DNA of 17,443 nucleotides from Chloroflexota bacterium. Its GTDB lineage: Bacteria; Chloroflexota; Dehalococcoidia; Tepidiformales; Tepidiformaceae. Each line of letters starts with the position of its first letter. The stretch's first letter is position 1. A model generated the notes under the pieces. The model worked only from the letters and a program-made list of their open reading frames with translations. It did not search any database and had not been told where the DNA came from. Positions 1 to 8,742 of this stretch are shown here, piece after piece. A program made the position numbers and the translations under genes. The stretch spans positions 1 to 17,443 of the forward strand of contig CAUJEQ010000124.1 of NCBI GenBank assembly GCA_963169135.1. The letters run 5' to 3'.

Positions 1-501
1 TCGGGGGCGTTCCCCTGCCGCGACGAGGAGTGGGTGGTCATCGAGGTGAACTCAGACGCGGAGTGGGCGGCGCTCGCCGGGCTCATCGGCGAGCCATGGG
101 CGACGGATGAGGCTCTGGCTTCGTCGCCGACGCGAGAAGCGCACGAGGATGAACTGGAGCGGCAACTGGCAGGGTGGACGCGGGCGTGGAACCGCAACGA
201 GATTGTCGACGCCTGCCTTGCGGTGGGCGTGGTTGCCTCGCCGGTGCTCACCGAGGGCGAAATCCTCTCACTGGAGCCACTGGTCGAGTCCGGGTTCTGG
301 GAGGGCGAGGAGCGGGCGCACGTCGGCTTCCACCTGTACCCCGGGCTGCCAATCCGTGGCGAGGGCGGGCGGGCCGGAGCATCGGGACCGGCGCCAACCC
401 TTGGCGAGCACACAGCGGAGGTCCTCACCGCGATGGGGCTGGGCACAGATGAACTCCGGCGGCTGGTTGAGGACGACATCATCGGCAGCCGCCCGGCCTG
501 A
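1..501 (+). CDS. CaiB/BaiF family III CoA-transferase, C-terminal part (5' end outside window)
   Basis: The frame is open from base 1, reading SGAFPCRDEEWVVIEVNSD at the edge, and ends at TGA 499-501, so about 166 residues of a longer protein are visible. The 'F-P-C-R-D-E-E-W-V-V-I' stretch, the following 'EWAALAGLIGEP', the 'VDACLAVGVVASPVLT' segment and the 'LGEHTAEVLTAMGL..DELRRLVEDDII' tail are typical of the C-terminal half of family III CoA-transferases (CaiB, BaiF, formyl-CoA transferase, alpha-methylacyl-CoA racemase). These enzymes move CoA between carboxylic acids or epimerise acyl-CoAs in the cytoplasm. The catalytic Asp would lie upstream, outside the window, so the substrate cannot be judged. 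A GTG at 34 could be mistaken for the start, but homology-like sequence continues upstream of it. The gene converges on glgB with only 7 bp between stop codons. Family assignment is firm; specific function is unknown. Confidence 0.85.
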   Translation, partial: SGAFPCRDEEWVVIEVNSDAEWAALAGLIGEPWATDEALASSPTREAHEDELERQLAGWTRAWNRNEIVDACLAVGVVASPVLTEGEILSLEPLVESGFWEGEERAHVGFHLYPGLPIRGEGGRAGASGPAPTLGEHTAEVLTAMGLGTDELRRLVEDDIIGSRPA

Positions 502-508
502 CCGGGCT

Positions 509-514
<6 letters not shown>
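491..514. terminator. Possible bidirectional terminator-like hairpins between convergent stops
   Basis: GCCCGG (491-496) can pair with CCGGGC (502-507) around a 5-nt loop. Alternatively GCCTGA (496-501) can pair with TCAGGC (509-514). The two stems exclude each other and cover both stop codons of the convergent CoA-transferase and glgB genes. Neither side has a T tract, so this is not a canonical intrinsic terminator; function is inference. Confidence 0.25.
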
Positions 515-2437
<1,923 letters not shown>

Positions 2438-2458
2438 GGTCACCTCCAGGAGTGGCGG

Positions 2459-5400
2459 TCAGTCGTCGACGGCAATATCGATGAGTTCGAGAATGCCCAG
2501 GAGCGGGATATCGACCCAGGCCGGCCGGTTGTCGATCTCGTATCGCAGTTCGTAGAGTGCTTTGTCGAGCGTGAAGCTATCCAGCAAAAAGCGGTGTTCG
2601 CCGCCATCCACGGTAAGCAGGCCCGCTTCCGTGGCAATCTCCGCATAGCCGGCGAGGTACTCGGAGGCCGTCCAGAGAGACCACGCCCGGGCCCAGGCAT
2701 CGAGGTCGGTACCGGAGCCGGCGGCCTGGGATTCGACCAACTCGCGAAGCGCATGGCGGCTGGCGTAATGGATCGAGCGGAGCATGCCGGCGACGTCGCG
2801 CAGCGGAGACCGTTTCGTGCGCCGCTCGCCGAGGGAGCGTGCGGGCTCGCCCTCGAAGTCGATAAACACGGGCTCGCGGCCGGCAATCAGCACCTGCCCG
2901 AGGTGGAGGTCGCCGTGACAACGGATTCGACTGCTCGAGAGCGGGCGGTCGGTGATCGCCTGAAGACGGTTGAGGATCACGTCCTCGCTGGCGAGCACCG
3001 CCTCGGCGTGTTCGCGGGTGGGTTCATCGAGGCTCGAAAGAGCACCCCGAAGCAGGCGGAAAGCATCGCGGGCTTGCGTCCGGAATGCCTGGGCGAGCGC
3101 GCGCTGGTAGAAAGGTGTGTAGCGTTCTGGGGCGAATGCCGGGTCGTCCCGGTTCGAGGCGAGGGCTGCGTGGAGGTCTCCGGTGCGCTGTCCGAGCGCG
3201 CGAGCGAATTCGAGCCAGGACCCGGCAGCTTCGCGCAGGGCTGGCGGCGTCGGGGGGGCATCCATGGGGTGGGTGCGCCGGGGGAGAGCTGGTGGCTCGA
3301 TGCGAGCAGCGGCGACTTCTTCGAGCACGAGGCCGAGCTCGTCGACCGCGAACGTCCAGGCGTCGTATTGGGCGGTCACCATCTCCTCAAGGATGCCGGC
3401 AACAGTGGCCTTTTGGTCCGGTGCGGAGTAGGTGAGGGACCCGGCGAGGCGAGGGACGGATGCCGCGACCGGGCTGCGCTGGAGGAAGCGCTGCATCTCG
3501 ATCTGGGGATGCACACCGGGTTCGGTGCGGCGGATGAACTTGAGGACCAGGCGGCCGGGAAACATGACGGACGTGTTGCTTTGCTCGCCGCGATGCACGG
3601 CCGCTGGAGGCTCGTCCGACTCGCGGCGGTCGCGAAAGCCGGGTTCGACCGCGAACGCGAGGGTCCCGCGGGAACTGGTGAGCCTGGCGCGTGTCCGGAA
3701 GGCGTCGATGAGCGCGGAATCCAGTTCGGGCAGCGCCAGTCCGTCGATGAGGTAGAGCGTGTTCCCGTCGCGGTCATCGATCGTGGTAATGAGCGCCCAG
3801 GGGACGGTGCGCTCGACCTGGGCGGCCCTTTCGGCGGTCACCGCCGCGAGAAGGATGGCGTAGCGTTCGGGCTCGCCCTGGTCGTATTCGACCCCCACGA
3901 GGACGTAGGCGGACTGGGGCGCGTTCCGCGGGCGAAACGAGATGGCATCGATGATGGCGAAGCGGCGCGCCGTACGCGACTTCGCGCCAAACCAGCGCCG
4001 GCCGGGCAGGTAGGCGGCCAGGACGCCCTCAAGCGATCGGCGGCGTCCGTTGAGCAGCTCGTGCCAGTCGCGGTCGACGGTGAGCCGGGCGACCTGACCG
4101 GGTTCGGATTGGGCATGGCCGACGGCCGGTTCGAGCACGAACCAGTAGAAGGCGTGGGGGCCGAGCGAGAGAAAGTAGGGCTCGTGCGTCACCGGCGGAA
4201 AGTGGGTGTGACCGAACATTTCCACGGGGGTGTACCCGGCGCACACGCTGAAGTTCAGGTTGACGGCCTGGGTAAAGCGGGACAAGTTCGCGACAACGAG
4301 GATGCGTTCGCCCTCGAACTCGCGCAGAAAGGCGAGCACGCGGCGATTGTCGGAATCGACGAAGATCATGGAGCCGCGGCTGAACGCACGGTAGCGGGTC
4401 CGGAGAGCGATGAGCCTGCGCATCCACCAGAGCAGGAGCGACGGGTTGCCCTGCTGCGCATCGACGTTGATGGATTCGTAGTGGTACTCGGGGTCGATGA
4501 TGACCGGGAGGTAGAGGCGCTGGGGATTCGCGCGGGAAAAGCCGGCGTTGCGGTCGGCGCTCCATTGCATGGGGGTGCGGACGCTGTCGCGGTCACCCAG
4601 GTAGATATTGTCGCCCATGCCAAGCTCGTCACCGTAGTAGATGACCGGTGTGCCCTTCATCGAGAGCAGGAGGGCGTTCATGAGTTCGATGAGACGGCGG
4701 TTGTGGCCGAGGAGGGGCGCCAGGCGGCGGCGAATGCCGAGGTTGATGCGCGCGCGGTCCTCGCCAGCGTAGACGCGGTACATGTAGTCACGCTCTTCAT
4801 CGGTCACCATTTCGAGCGTGAGTTCGTCGTGGTTCCGCAGGAAGAGCGCCCACTGCGCGTTCTCGGGAATCTCGGGCGTCTGGTCGAGGATTTCGGTGAT
4901 GGGGAAGCGGTCCTCCATGCGGACGGCCATGAAGAGGCGGGGCATAAGGGGGAAGTGGTATGCCATGTGGCACTCGTCGCCGTCGCCGAAATAGCGGGCG
5001 GCATCCTCTGGCCACTGGTTGGCTTCGGCGAGGAGCATGCGGCCCGGGAACTTCTTATCCACGTGGGCACGGAGTTCCTTCAGGAACGCATGGGTCTCGG
5101 GGAGGTTTTCGCTGCTGGTGCCCTCGCGCTCGAAGAGATAGGGCACCGCATCGAGGCGGAAGCCGTCAACGCCCATGGCAAGCCAGAAGTCGACGATGTC
5201 CAGGATCTCCTGGCGGACGCGTGGGTTATCGAAGTTCAGGTCCGGCTGGTGCGAATAGAACCGGTGCCAGTAGTACTGCCCGGCGACGGGATCCCACGCC
5301 CAGTTCGAGCGTTCGAAGTCCTTGAAGATGATGCGGGCGTCAGCATACTCGGTGGCGGTGTCGCTCCAGACGTAGTAGTTGCGGAGGGCGCTGCCGCGCG

Positions 5401-5800
5401 GCGCCCGGCGGGCACGCTGGAACCAGGCGTGCTGGTCGCTGGTGTGATTGATGACGAGTTCGGTGATCACGCGAAGGCCGCGGGCGTGGGCCTCGGACAG
5501 GACCCGTTTGAAATCGCGAAGGGTGCCGTATGAAGGATGGATCTTGCGGTAGTCGGCGATATCGTAGCCGTCGTCGCGGAGCGGGGACTCGTAGAAGGGC
5601 AGTATCCAGATGGCGGTGATGCCCAGCTCCTGAAGGTAGTCCAGTTGCTGGGTCAGCCCGGCGAAGTCGCCGATGCCATCACCGTCTGCGTCCATGAAGG
5701 CGCGGACGTGCAGCTCGTAGATGACGGCATCCTTGAACCAGAGGGGATCGCCCGCCTGCACGGCGCTGCTACCGGGTGCGGCGCGGGTTGGACTGCTCAA
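2459..5800 (-). CDS. treS-mak: Trehalose synthase-maltokinase fusion (TreS-Mak/Pep2)
   Basis: A 1113-aa bifunctional enzyme. Residues about 17-560 are a GH13 trehalose synthase (trehalose to maltose), opening WFKDAVIYELHVRAF. Its nucleophile is Asp217 (GFRLDAVP), its acid/base Glu259 (LLAEANQWP) and its third Asp is 325 (RNHDELTLE). Residues about 575-1113 are a maltokinase that makes maltose-1-phosphate from maltose and ATP. That half has the APH-like catalytic loop CHGDLHLGQ (961-969), the metal-binding DFEGEP (981-986) and the RRTKRSPLRDVAGMLRS segment. The start is TTG 5800: AGGAGG lies 9 nt upstream and overlaps the glgE stop, and no ATG or GTG lies near the domain start with a ribosome site. 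An in-frame extension upstream has no family similarity. Only 13 bp separate it from glgE. Such fusions are known in Actinomycetota and Chloroflexota, and here the fusion couples the reversible isomerase to an irreversible kinase. Confidence 0.95.
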   Translation of the reverse strand: MSSPTRAAPGSSAVQAGDPLWFKDAVIYELHVRAFMDADGDGIGDFAGLTQQLDYLQELGITAIWILPFYESPLRDDGYDIADYRKIHPSYGTLRDFKRVLSEAHARGLRVITELVINHTSDQHAWFQRARRAPRGSALRNYYVWSDTATEYADARIIFKDFERSNWAWDPVAGQYYWHRFYSHQPDLNFDNPRVRQEILDIVDFWLAMGVDGFRLDAVPYLFEREGTSSENLPETHAFLKELRAHVDKKFPGRMLLAEANQWPEDAARYFGDGDECHMAYHFPLMPRLFMAVRMEDRFPITEILDQTPEIPENAQWALFLRNHDELTLEMVTDEERDYMYRVYAGEDRARINLGIRRRLAPLLGHNRRLIELMNALLLSMKGTPVIYYGDELGMGDNIYLGDRDSVRTPMQWSADRNAGFSRANPQRLYLPVIIDPEYHYESINVDAQQGNPSLLLWWMRRLIALRTRYRAFSRGSMIFVDSDNRRVLAFLREFEGERILVVANLSRFTQAVNLNFSVCAGYTPVEMFGHTHFPPVTHEPYFLSLGPHAFYWFVLEPAVGHAQSEPGQVARLTVDRDWHELLNGRRRSLEGVLAAYLPGRRWFGAKSRTARRFAIIDAISFRPRNAPQSAYVLVGVEYDQGEPERYAILLAAVTAERAAQVERTVPWALITTIDDRDGNTLYLIDGLALPELDSALIDAFRTRARLTSSRGTLAFAVEPGFRDRRESDEPPAAVHRGEQSNTSVMFPGRLVLKFIRRTEPGVHPQIEMQRFLQRSPVAASVPRLAGSLTYSAPDQKATVAGILEEMVTAQYDAWTFAVDELGLVLEEVAAARIEPPALPRRTHPMDAPPTPPALREAAGSWLEFARALGQRTGDLHAALASNRDDPAFAPERYTPFYQRALAQAFRTQARDAFRLLRGALSSLDEPTREHAEAVLASEDVILNRLQAITDRPLSSSRIRCHGDLHLGQVLIAGREPVFIDFEGEPARSLGERRTKRSPLRDVAGMLRSIHYASRHALRELVESQAAGSGTDLDAWARAWSLWTASEYLAGYAEIATEAGLLTVDGGEHRFLLDSFTLDKALYELRYEIDNRPAWVDIPLLGILELIDIAVDD

Positions 5801-5813
5801 GCGGTGATCCCTC

Positions 5814-7823
5814 CTACAGGAAGTACTCGAACTCCTTCTCTGTGCGGCGCTCCGTCCGCAACAGGAAGATGTGCGCGGGCGTAGTTGCCGGATCCAGTTC
5901 AACGTAGTTTCGGCTTCCCTGCCAGAGGTAGCGGCCTCCCCCGAGCAGATCATGCGCCTGGTACATCCCGCCCGGCTCGACGCGAACGACCGACGGGTCC
6001 AACTCGAGGTGCCCGGACTGCTTGAAACGCGGGTCGAGGTTGACGACCACCACCACGGTCTCACCGCCATCGGGCAGGCTGCGGCTGTAGCAAAGCAGGC
6101 GATCATTGTCGACCGGGTGAAAACGAAGGGTAGCGTGGTTGCGGAACGCCGGGCTGGTGTGGCGAATTGCGTTCACGCGGGCGATGAACTCCCGGAGGCT
6201 CCAGGGGTTGGCGAGGTCCCACTGGCGGAGCTGGTACTTCTCGGAATCGAGATACTCCTCTGAGCCGGGCTCACGGGGCCGGTCCTCGCAGAGTTCGAAG
6301 GCGGGGCCGTAGATGCCGTAGCTCCCGGCAAGCGTGGCAGCCAGGACGAGGCGGACCATGAAAGCGGGCCGGCCGCCAGACTGGAGGTAGCCGGTGAGGA
6401 TATCAGGCGTGTTGGGCCAGAAGTTGGGACGAAGGTAGTCGGCGCCGGGCTCGGTCATGAGCTCGTTGACGTAGCTGGTGAGCTCCTGGCTCGTGTTACG
6501 CCAGGCGAAGTAGTTGTAGGACTGGCTGAAGCCGAGCTTGGCCAGGTGGTGGAGCACGGCCGGGCGGGTGAACGCCTCGGCGAGGAAGATGGCGTCCGGG
6601 TATTCCCGCCGGACCGCGGCGATGAGCCACTCCCAGAAGGGAAACGGCTTGGTGTGGGGGTTATCGACGCGGAAGATGCGGACGCCCTGGCGCGCCCAGA
6701 AGGTCACGACGCCGCGAAGGGCCTCCCAGAGCCCCTCCCAGTCCTCGCACTCAAAGTCGAACGGGACAATGTCTTCGTACTTCTTTGGCGGGTTTTCGGC
6801 GTGCCGAATCGAGCCATCGGGCAGGTGCTCGAACCACTCGGGATGCTCCGCAACCCAGGGGTGGTCGGGCGAGCACTGGAAAGCAATATCGAGGGCAATC
6901 TCGAGCCCGAGGTCCTGGGCTTCCACGCAGAAACGGCGGAAGTCGTCGAGTGTGCCCAGCTCCGGATGGACGGCGCAGTGGCCGCCCTCGCTCGAACCGA
7001 TGGCCCACGGGCTGCCAGGGTCCGCCGGCCCGGACAGCAGGGTGTTGTTTGGCCCCTTGCGGTTCGAGACGCCTATCGGATGGATCGGCGGAAGGTAGAC
7101 GACATCGAAACCCATGGAGCGCACATATGGGAGCATCTCCGCCGCGTCAGCGAACGAACCATGCGCACCATCCTTGCCGAACGAACGGGGGAAGAACTCA
7201 TACCACGCCCCAAAGCCGGCCCGCTCGCGCTCGACATCCATTGCGAGCACGCGCGGGTAGGTCGCAACCACGCCTTTGTCCTGGTAGCGGCAGGCCTCGT
7301 CCGCAACGGCGTGCGCCAGGGCGACGCCGGTCTCGGGGTCGAGGCCGGGGAGCCGCGAGGCTGCGTTGTGCAACCCGGAGGATCCCTGCTTGCCTGCGCT
7401 CGCGGCCGCGCTGGCGAGCAGGCGGGCGCCAACCTGGAACTCGACAGCCAGGTCCTGGCCGGCGGCGTGGCGCTTATCCAGGCGTTCGAGCCAGGTGGCG
7501 TACCGGTCGACCCAGGCCTCGACGGTGTACTCAACTCGGCCGGCCTTCGGGACATCGAACGCGCCTGCCCAGCGGTCGTTGCCGAGCAGCCGCATGGGCG
7601 CCCGAAACCACGCGTCCGCGCCATCGTGGCGGTAGAGCACCTCGGCGGCGAGCACTTCGTGGCCATCGGCGAAGATGGTGGCCCGGACTTCCACACGATC
7701 ACCGGCGATGCGCTTCGCCGCGAAGCGTCCCGCGTCGACTTCGGGCGAGACACGCTCAATGGCAACGCGGGACGGACGTGCGGGAGGTGGCGGAGTGTCC
7801 GGCGATGCGGGAACGGGGCTCAC
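5814..7823 (-). CDS. glgE: Alpha-1,4-glucan:maltose-1-phosphate maltosyltransferase GlgE
   Basis: GlgE (GH13_3) transfers maltosyl units from alpha-maltose-1-phosphate to growing alpha-1,4-glucan. The start is GTG 7823 (669 aa): it overlaps the upstream small-ORF stop as GTGA and has a GGAGGTGG tract just upstream. The ATG at 7910 lies inside that small ORF and would add a non-homologous extension. Residues about 17-130 form the N-terminal domain (RVAIERVSPEVDAGRFAAKR). The segment GAWYEFFPRS begins the catalytic core, followed by YLPPIHPIG and RKGPNN. The nucleophile is Asp387 (FRVDNPHTKP), the acid/base Glu416 (FLAEAFTRP) and the third Asp about 474 (WPNTPDIL). The C-terminal beta domain ends in EKEFEYFL. 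Length matches the family. TreS-Mak directly downstream supplies its substrate and GlgB branches its product. Confidence 0.97.
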   Translation of the reverse strand: MSPVPASPDTPPPPARPSRVAIERVSPEVDAGRFAAKRIAGDRVEVRATIFADGHEVLAAEVLYRHDGADAWFRAPMRLLGNDRWAGAFDVPKAGRVEYTVEAWVDRYATWLERLDKRHAAGQDLAVEFQVGARLLASAAASAGKQGSSGLHNAASRLPGLDPETGVALAHAVADEACRYQDKGVVATYPRVLAMDVERERAGFGAWYEFFPRSFGKDGAHGSFADAAEMLPYVRSMGFDVVYLPPIHPIGVSNRKGPNNTLLSGPADPGSPWAIGSSEGGHCAVHPELGTLDDFRRFCVEAQDLGLEIALDIAFQCSPDHPWVAEHPEWFEHLPDGSIRHAENPPKKYEDIVPFDFECEDWEGLWEALRGVVTFWARQGVRIFRVDNPHTKPFPFWEWLIAAVRREYPDAIFLAEAFTRPAVLHHLAKLGFSQSYNYFAWRNTSQELTSYVNELMTEPGADYLRPNFWPNTPDILTGYLQSGGRPAFMVRLVLAATLAGSYGIYGPAFELCEDRPREPGSEEYLDSEKYQLRQWDLANPWSLREFIARVNAIRHTSPAFRNHATLRFHPVDNDRLLCYSRSLPDGGETVVVVVNLDPRFKQSGHLELDPSVVRVEPGGMYQAHDLLGGGRYLWQGSRNYVELDPATTPAHIFLLRTERRTEKEFEYFL

Positions 7824-8005
7824 GAAGCGCCACCACCTCCACGAGTCGGCCTCGGCGAACGTCCCGTCTCCTGGCGCACAACGCGGTGCGAAGCGAGATC
7901 GACAACCCACTGGGCGCGCACCGGCTCTGACGGGTAGTCGCGCGGGGGTTGGGCGCCTTGCGAATCGAGAGGGGCAAGCGCCTTCGGGATGGGTTCGCTA
8001 TTCAT
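7820..8005 (-). CDS. Small hypothetical protein (61 aa) translationally coupled to glgE
   Basis: I do not recognise this protein. ATG 8005 has a strong ribosome site, GGGAGG with a 7-nt spacer, and the TGA stop (7822-7820) overlaps the glgE GTG start by two bases, so reinitiation is likely. The sequence is Pro- and Arg-rich at both ends around a central EPVRAQWVVDLASHRVVRQ and ends in a Gly-rich tail, RGGGGAS, whose codons contain the GGAGGTGG tract serving glgE. There is no signal peptide or membrane segment. Third codon positions are mostly G or C, as in its neighbours. It may be a real small protein, or mainly a leader whose translation opens the glgE start. Its place in the operon is well supported; its function is unknown. 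Confidence 0.55.
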   Translation of the reverse strand: MNSEPIPKALAPLDSQGAQPPRDYPSEPVRAQWVVDLASHRVVRQETGRSPRPTRGGGGAS

Positions 8006-8047
8006 GACATTGCCTCCCAGGCTCAACGATATCGATGCTGACGGAGG

Positions 8048-8275
8048 TCAGCGGGACGCGGTCGCCGGCTCGAGGCGGGAACCTGCGGCGGCAGCAGCCA
8101 TGCCCTTGATGCGGCGAAGCGTCGTCGCACCGACGCAGGCATGGCAGAGGAAGGCGCCGTTGCCGAGTCGAGAGCCGTCGGCAAAGGCGCTGGCTTCAGG
8201 GTCGAAGTATTCGAGGTGGGTGATCGCGCCACAGGCGCAGCATTCGTTCCTTCGCGGAGTCCTTTCCTGGGCCAT
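8048..8275 (-). CDS. Small putative zinc-ribbon/zinc-knuckle protein (75 aa)
   Basis: The protein has two CxxC pairs: Cys12-x2-Cys15 (with an extra Cys13) and Cys44-x2-Cys47, 28 residues apart. This treble-clef or ribbon-like spacing suggests one structural zinc. Between the pairs lies a hydrophilic stretch, THLEYFDPEASAFADGSRLG, and after the second pair a basic segment, TTLRRIKGM. No enzymatic motif is visible. Codon third positions are strongly G or C, which argues for real coding. The ribosome site before ATG 8275 is weak (only GGTGG about 12 nt upstream), so translation may depend on the ORF 54 bp upstream. Lying between the riboswitch and glgE, it could be a small regulator or protein-interaction factor of the glucan operon; that is inference. 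I do not recognise a named family. Confidence 0.55.
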   Translation of the reverse strand: MAQERTPRRNECCACGAITHLEYFDPEASAFADGSRLGNGAFLCHACVGATTLRRIKGMAAAAAGSRLEPATASR

Positions 8276-8329
8276 GGTGATGGCGAGCCACCATGGCCGT
8301 GGGCGACGGGTCCACTCCCCGGTGGGCGC

Positions 8330-8509
8330 TCAAGAAAGGTGGACGGAAACGGGCACCTCGCCACGAGGCACGTGGGCGGCGACGACCTGCCACGGACGGG
8401 AGGTGGCGAGGAGGAGTGACCGGCGAAGCGTTGGCGCCCCGTAGGGGCAGGAAGCAGTCCCGCGGACGACCTCTTCGGGGAGCGGAAGCGAATGTTCGGT
8501 GCGGATCAT
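8330..8509 (-). CDS. Small hypothetical protein (59 aa), first ORF after the riboswitch
   Basis: ATG 8509 is preceded by GGAG with an 8-nt spacer; a GTG nine bases upstream lies within the ribosome site and is less likely. The product begins MIRTEHSLPLPEEVVRGTAS and continues with CPYGAPTLRRSLLLATS and a moderately hydrophobic end (WQVVAAHVPRGEVPVSVHLS). I see no known motif and no convincing transmembrane helix. Third codon positions are mostly G or C, consistent with coding. It is the first reading frame the riboswitch could control, starting 50 nt after the aptamer. It could be a short functional protein or a leader cistron. It is unrecognised and the coding call is moderate. Confidence 0.45.
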   Translation of the reverse strand: MIRTEHSLPLPEEVVRGTASCPYGAPTLRRSLLLATSRPWQVVAAHVPRGEVPVSVHLS

Positions 8510-8537
8510 GGTGGTCACTCCGTCTATTGCGGGCGAC

Positions 8538-8553
8538 GAAGGCCAAAGCCTTC
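8538..8553 (-). promoter_or_regulatory. Hairpin downstream of the aptamer (candidate expression platform)
   Basis: A perfect 6-bp stem, GAAGGC/GCCTTC, with loop TTTG lies between the riboswitch and the first ribosome site. No U tract follows, so it is not an obvious intrinsic terminator. The adjacent GTCGCC (8537-8532) is complementary to GGCGAC (8599-8594) inside the aptamer, so an alternative fold that breaks the ligand-binding structure is possible. The role is inference. Confidence 0.35.
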
Positions 8554-8559
8554 CGATCT

Positions 8560-8670
8560 GTCTACGAGGTTAGCTGACGGGTTCGGCGCGGAAGTCGCCT
8601 ACGCGCCTGTGCGCGATACACCCCAGGAGTTGGATCCCCCGCTTCGGCAACGCCTGCCGAATTCGACCTT
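8560..8670 (-). promoter_or_regulatory. c-di-AMP riboswitch (ydaO/yuaA class) controlling the GlgE operon
   Basis: Read on the minus strand, the segment matches the ydaO aptamer element by element as I remember the crystallised Thermoanaerobacter RNA. GGTCGAATTCGG (8668-8657) matches the 5' GCCGAAUCCG. GGGGGATCC then TGGGGTGTATC matches GGAGGAACC...UGGGGUUAAUC. A GCGC-ACAG-GCGC hairpin follows, then GTAGGCG paired with CGCC. The most conserved part, CCGAACCCGTCAGCTAACC followed by TCGTAGAC, matches CGCACCCGACAGCUAACUC..GGAGGC. The closing stem has changed from GCC/GGC to GTC/GAC, a compensatory change. The class binds two c-di-AMP molecules and usually switches genes off. A TATACT -10 ends 3 nt before its first base, so transcription would start at the aptamer edge. 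The P1 stem looks short, and the call comes from pattern matching, not a covariance-model score. Confidence 0.85.
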
Positions 8671-8673
8671 TCG

Positions 8674-8679
8674 AGTATA
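8674..8679 (-). promoter_or_regulatory. -10 element of the GlgE operon promoter
   Basis: TATACT on the minus strand is one base from the sigma-A consensus TATAAT. The expected start, about 7 nt downstream (near 8667), coincides with the first bases of the riboswitch, which supports the assignment. The -35 region at 17-nt spacing (GGTTAT) is poor, so the promoter may need an activator or an alternative -35. Confidence 0.55.
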
Positions 8680-8712
8680 CCCCCGGTGGGAAGCCCATAA
8701 CCGTCTCGCGGC

Positions 8713-8729
8713 TTGCAAAGGCATTGCAA
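8713..8729. promoter_or_regulatory. TTGCAA-N5-TTGCAA dyad, candidate operator or M20 3' hairpin
   Basis: Two copies of the palindrome TTGCAA are spaced 11 bp start to start, one helical turn. They centre about 54 bp upstream of the inferred operon start and 14 bp beyond the M20 peptidase stop. TTGCAA-type dyads resemble LacI-family maltose regulator sites (MalR type), which would suit a glucan operon. The same bases can also fold as a hairpin at the 3' end of the M20 transcript, though no U tract follows. Both readings are inference. Confidence 0.35.
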
Positions 8730-8742
8730 CCGGAGGCGGTAC

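Noticed and set aside
5801..6106. An in-frame upstream extension of treS-mak to an ATG at 6106
   Set aside because: The extension overlaps the glgE C-terminus and lacks family similarity, while TTG 5800 has a well-placed AGGAGG.
6546..7937. A 463-codon plus-strand frame opposite glgE
   Set aside because: It is a low-complexity antisense frame without motifs; glgE on the minus strand has all catalytic residues.
8196..8546. A 116-codon minus-strand frame across the small-ORF region
   Set aside because: It is Arg/Pro/His-rich and out of frame with both the 59- and 75-codon ORFs, which have a better ribosome site or Cys pattern.
8560..8670. Reading the conserved leader as a tRNA or a different riboswitch
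   Set aside because: There is no T-arm GGTTCGA pattern or acceptor stem, and the ordered motifs match ydaO far better than any other class I know.
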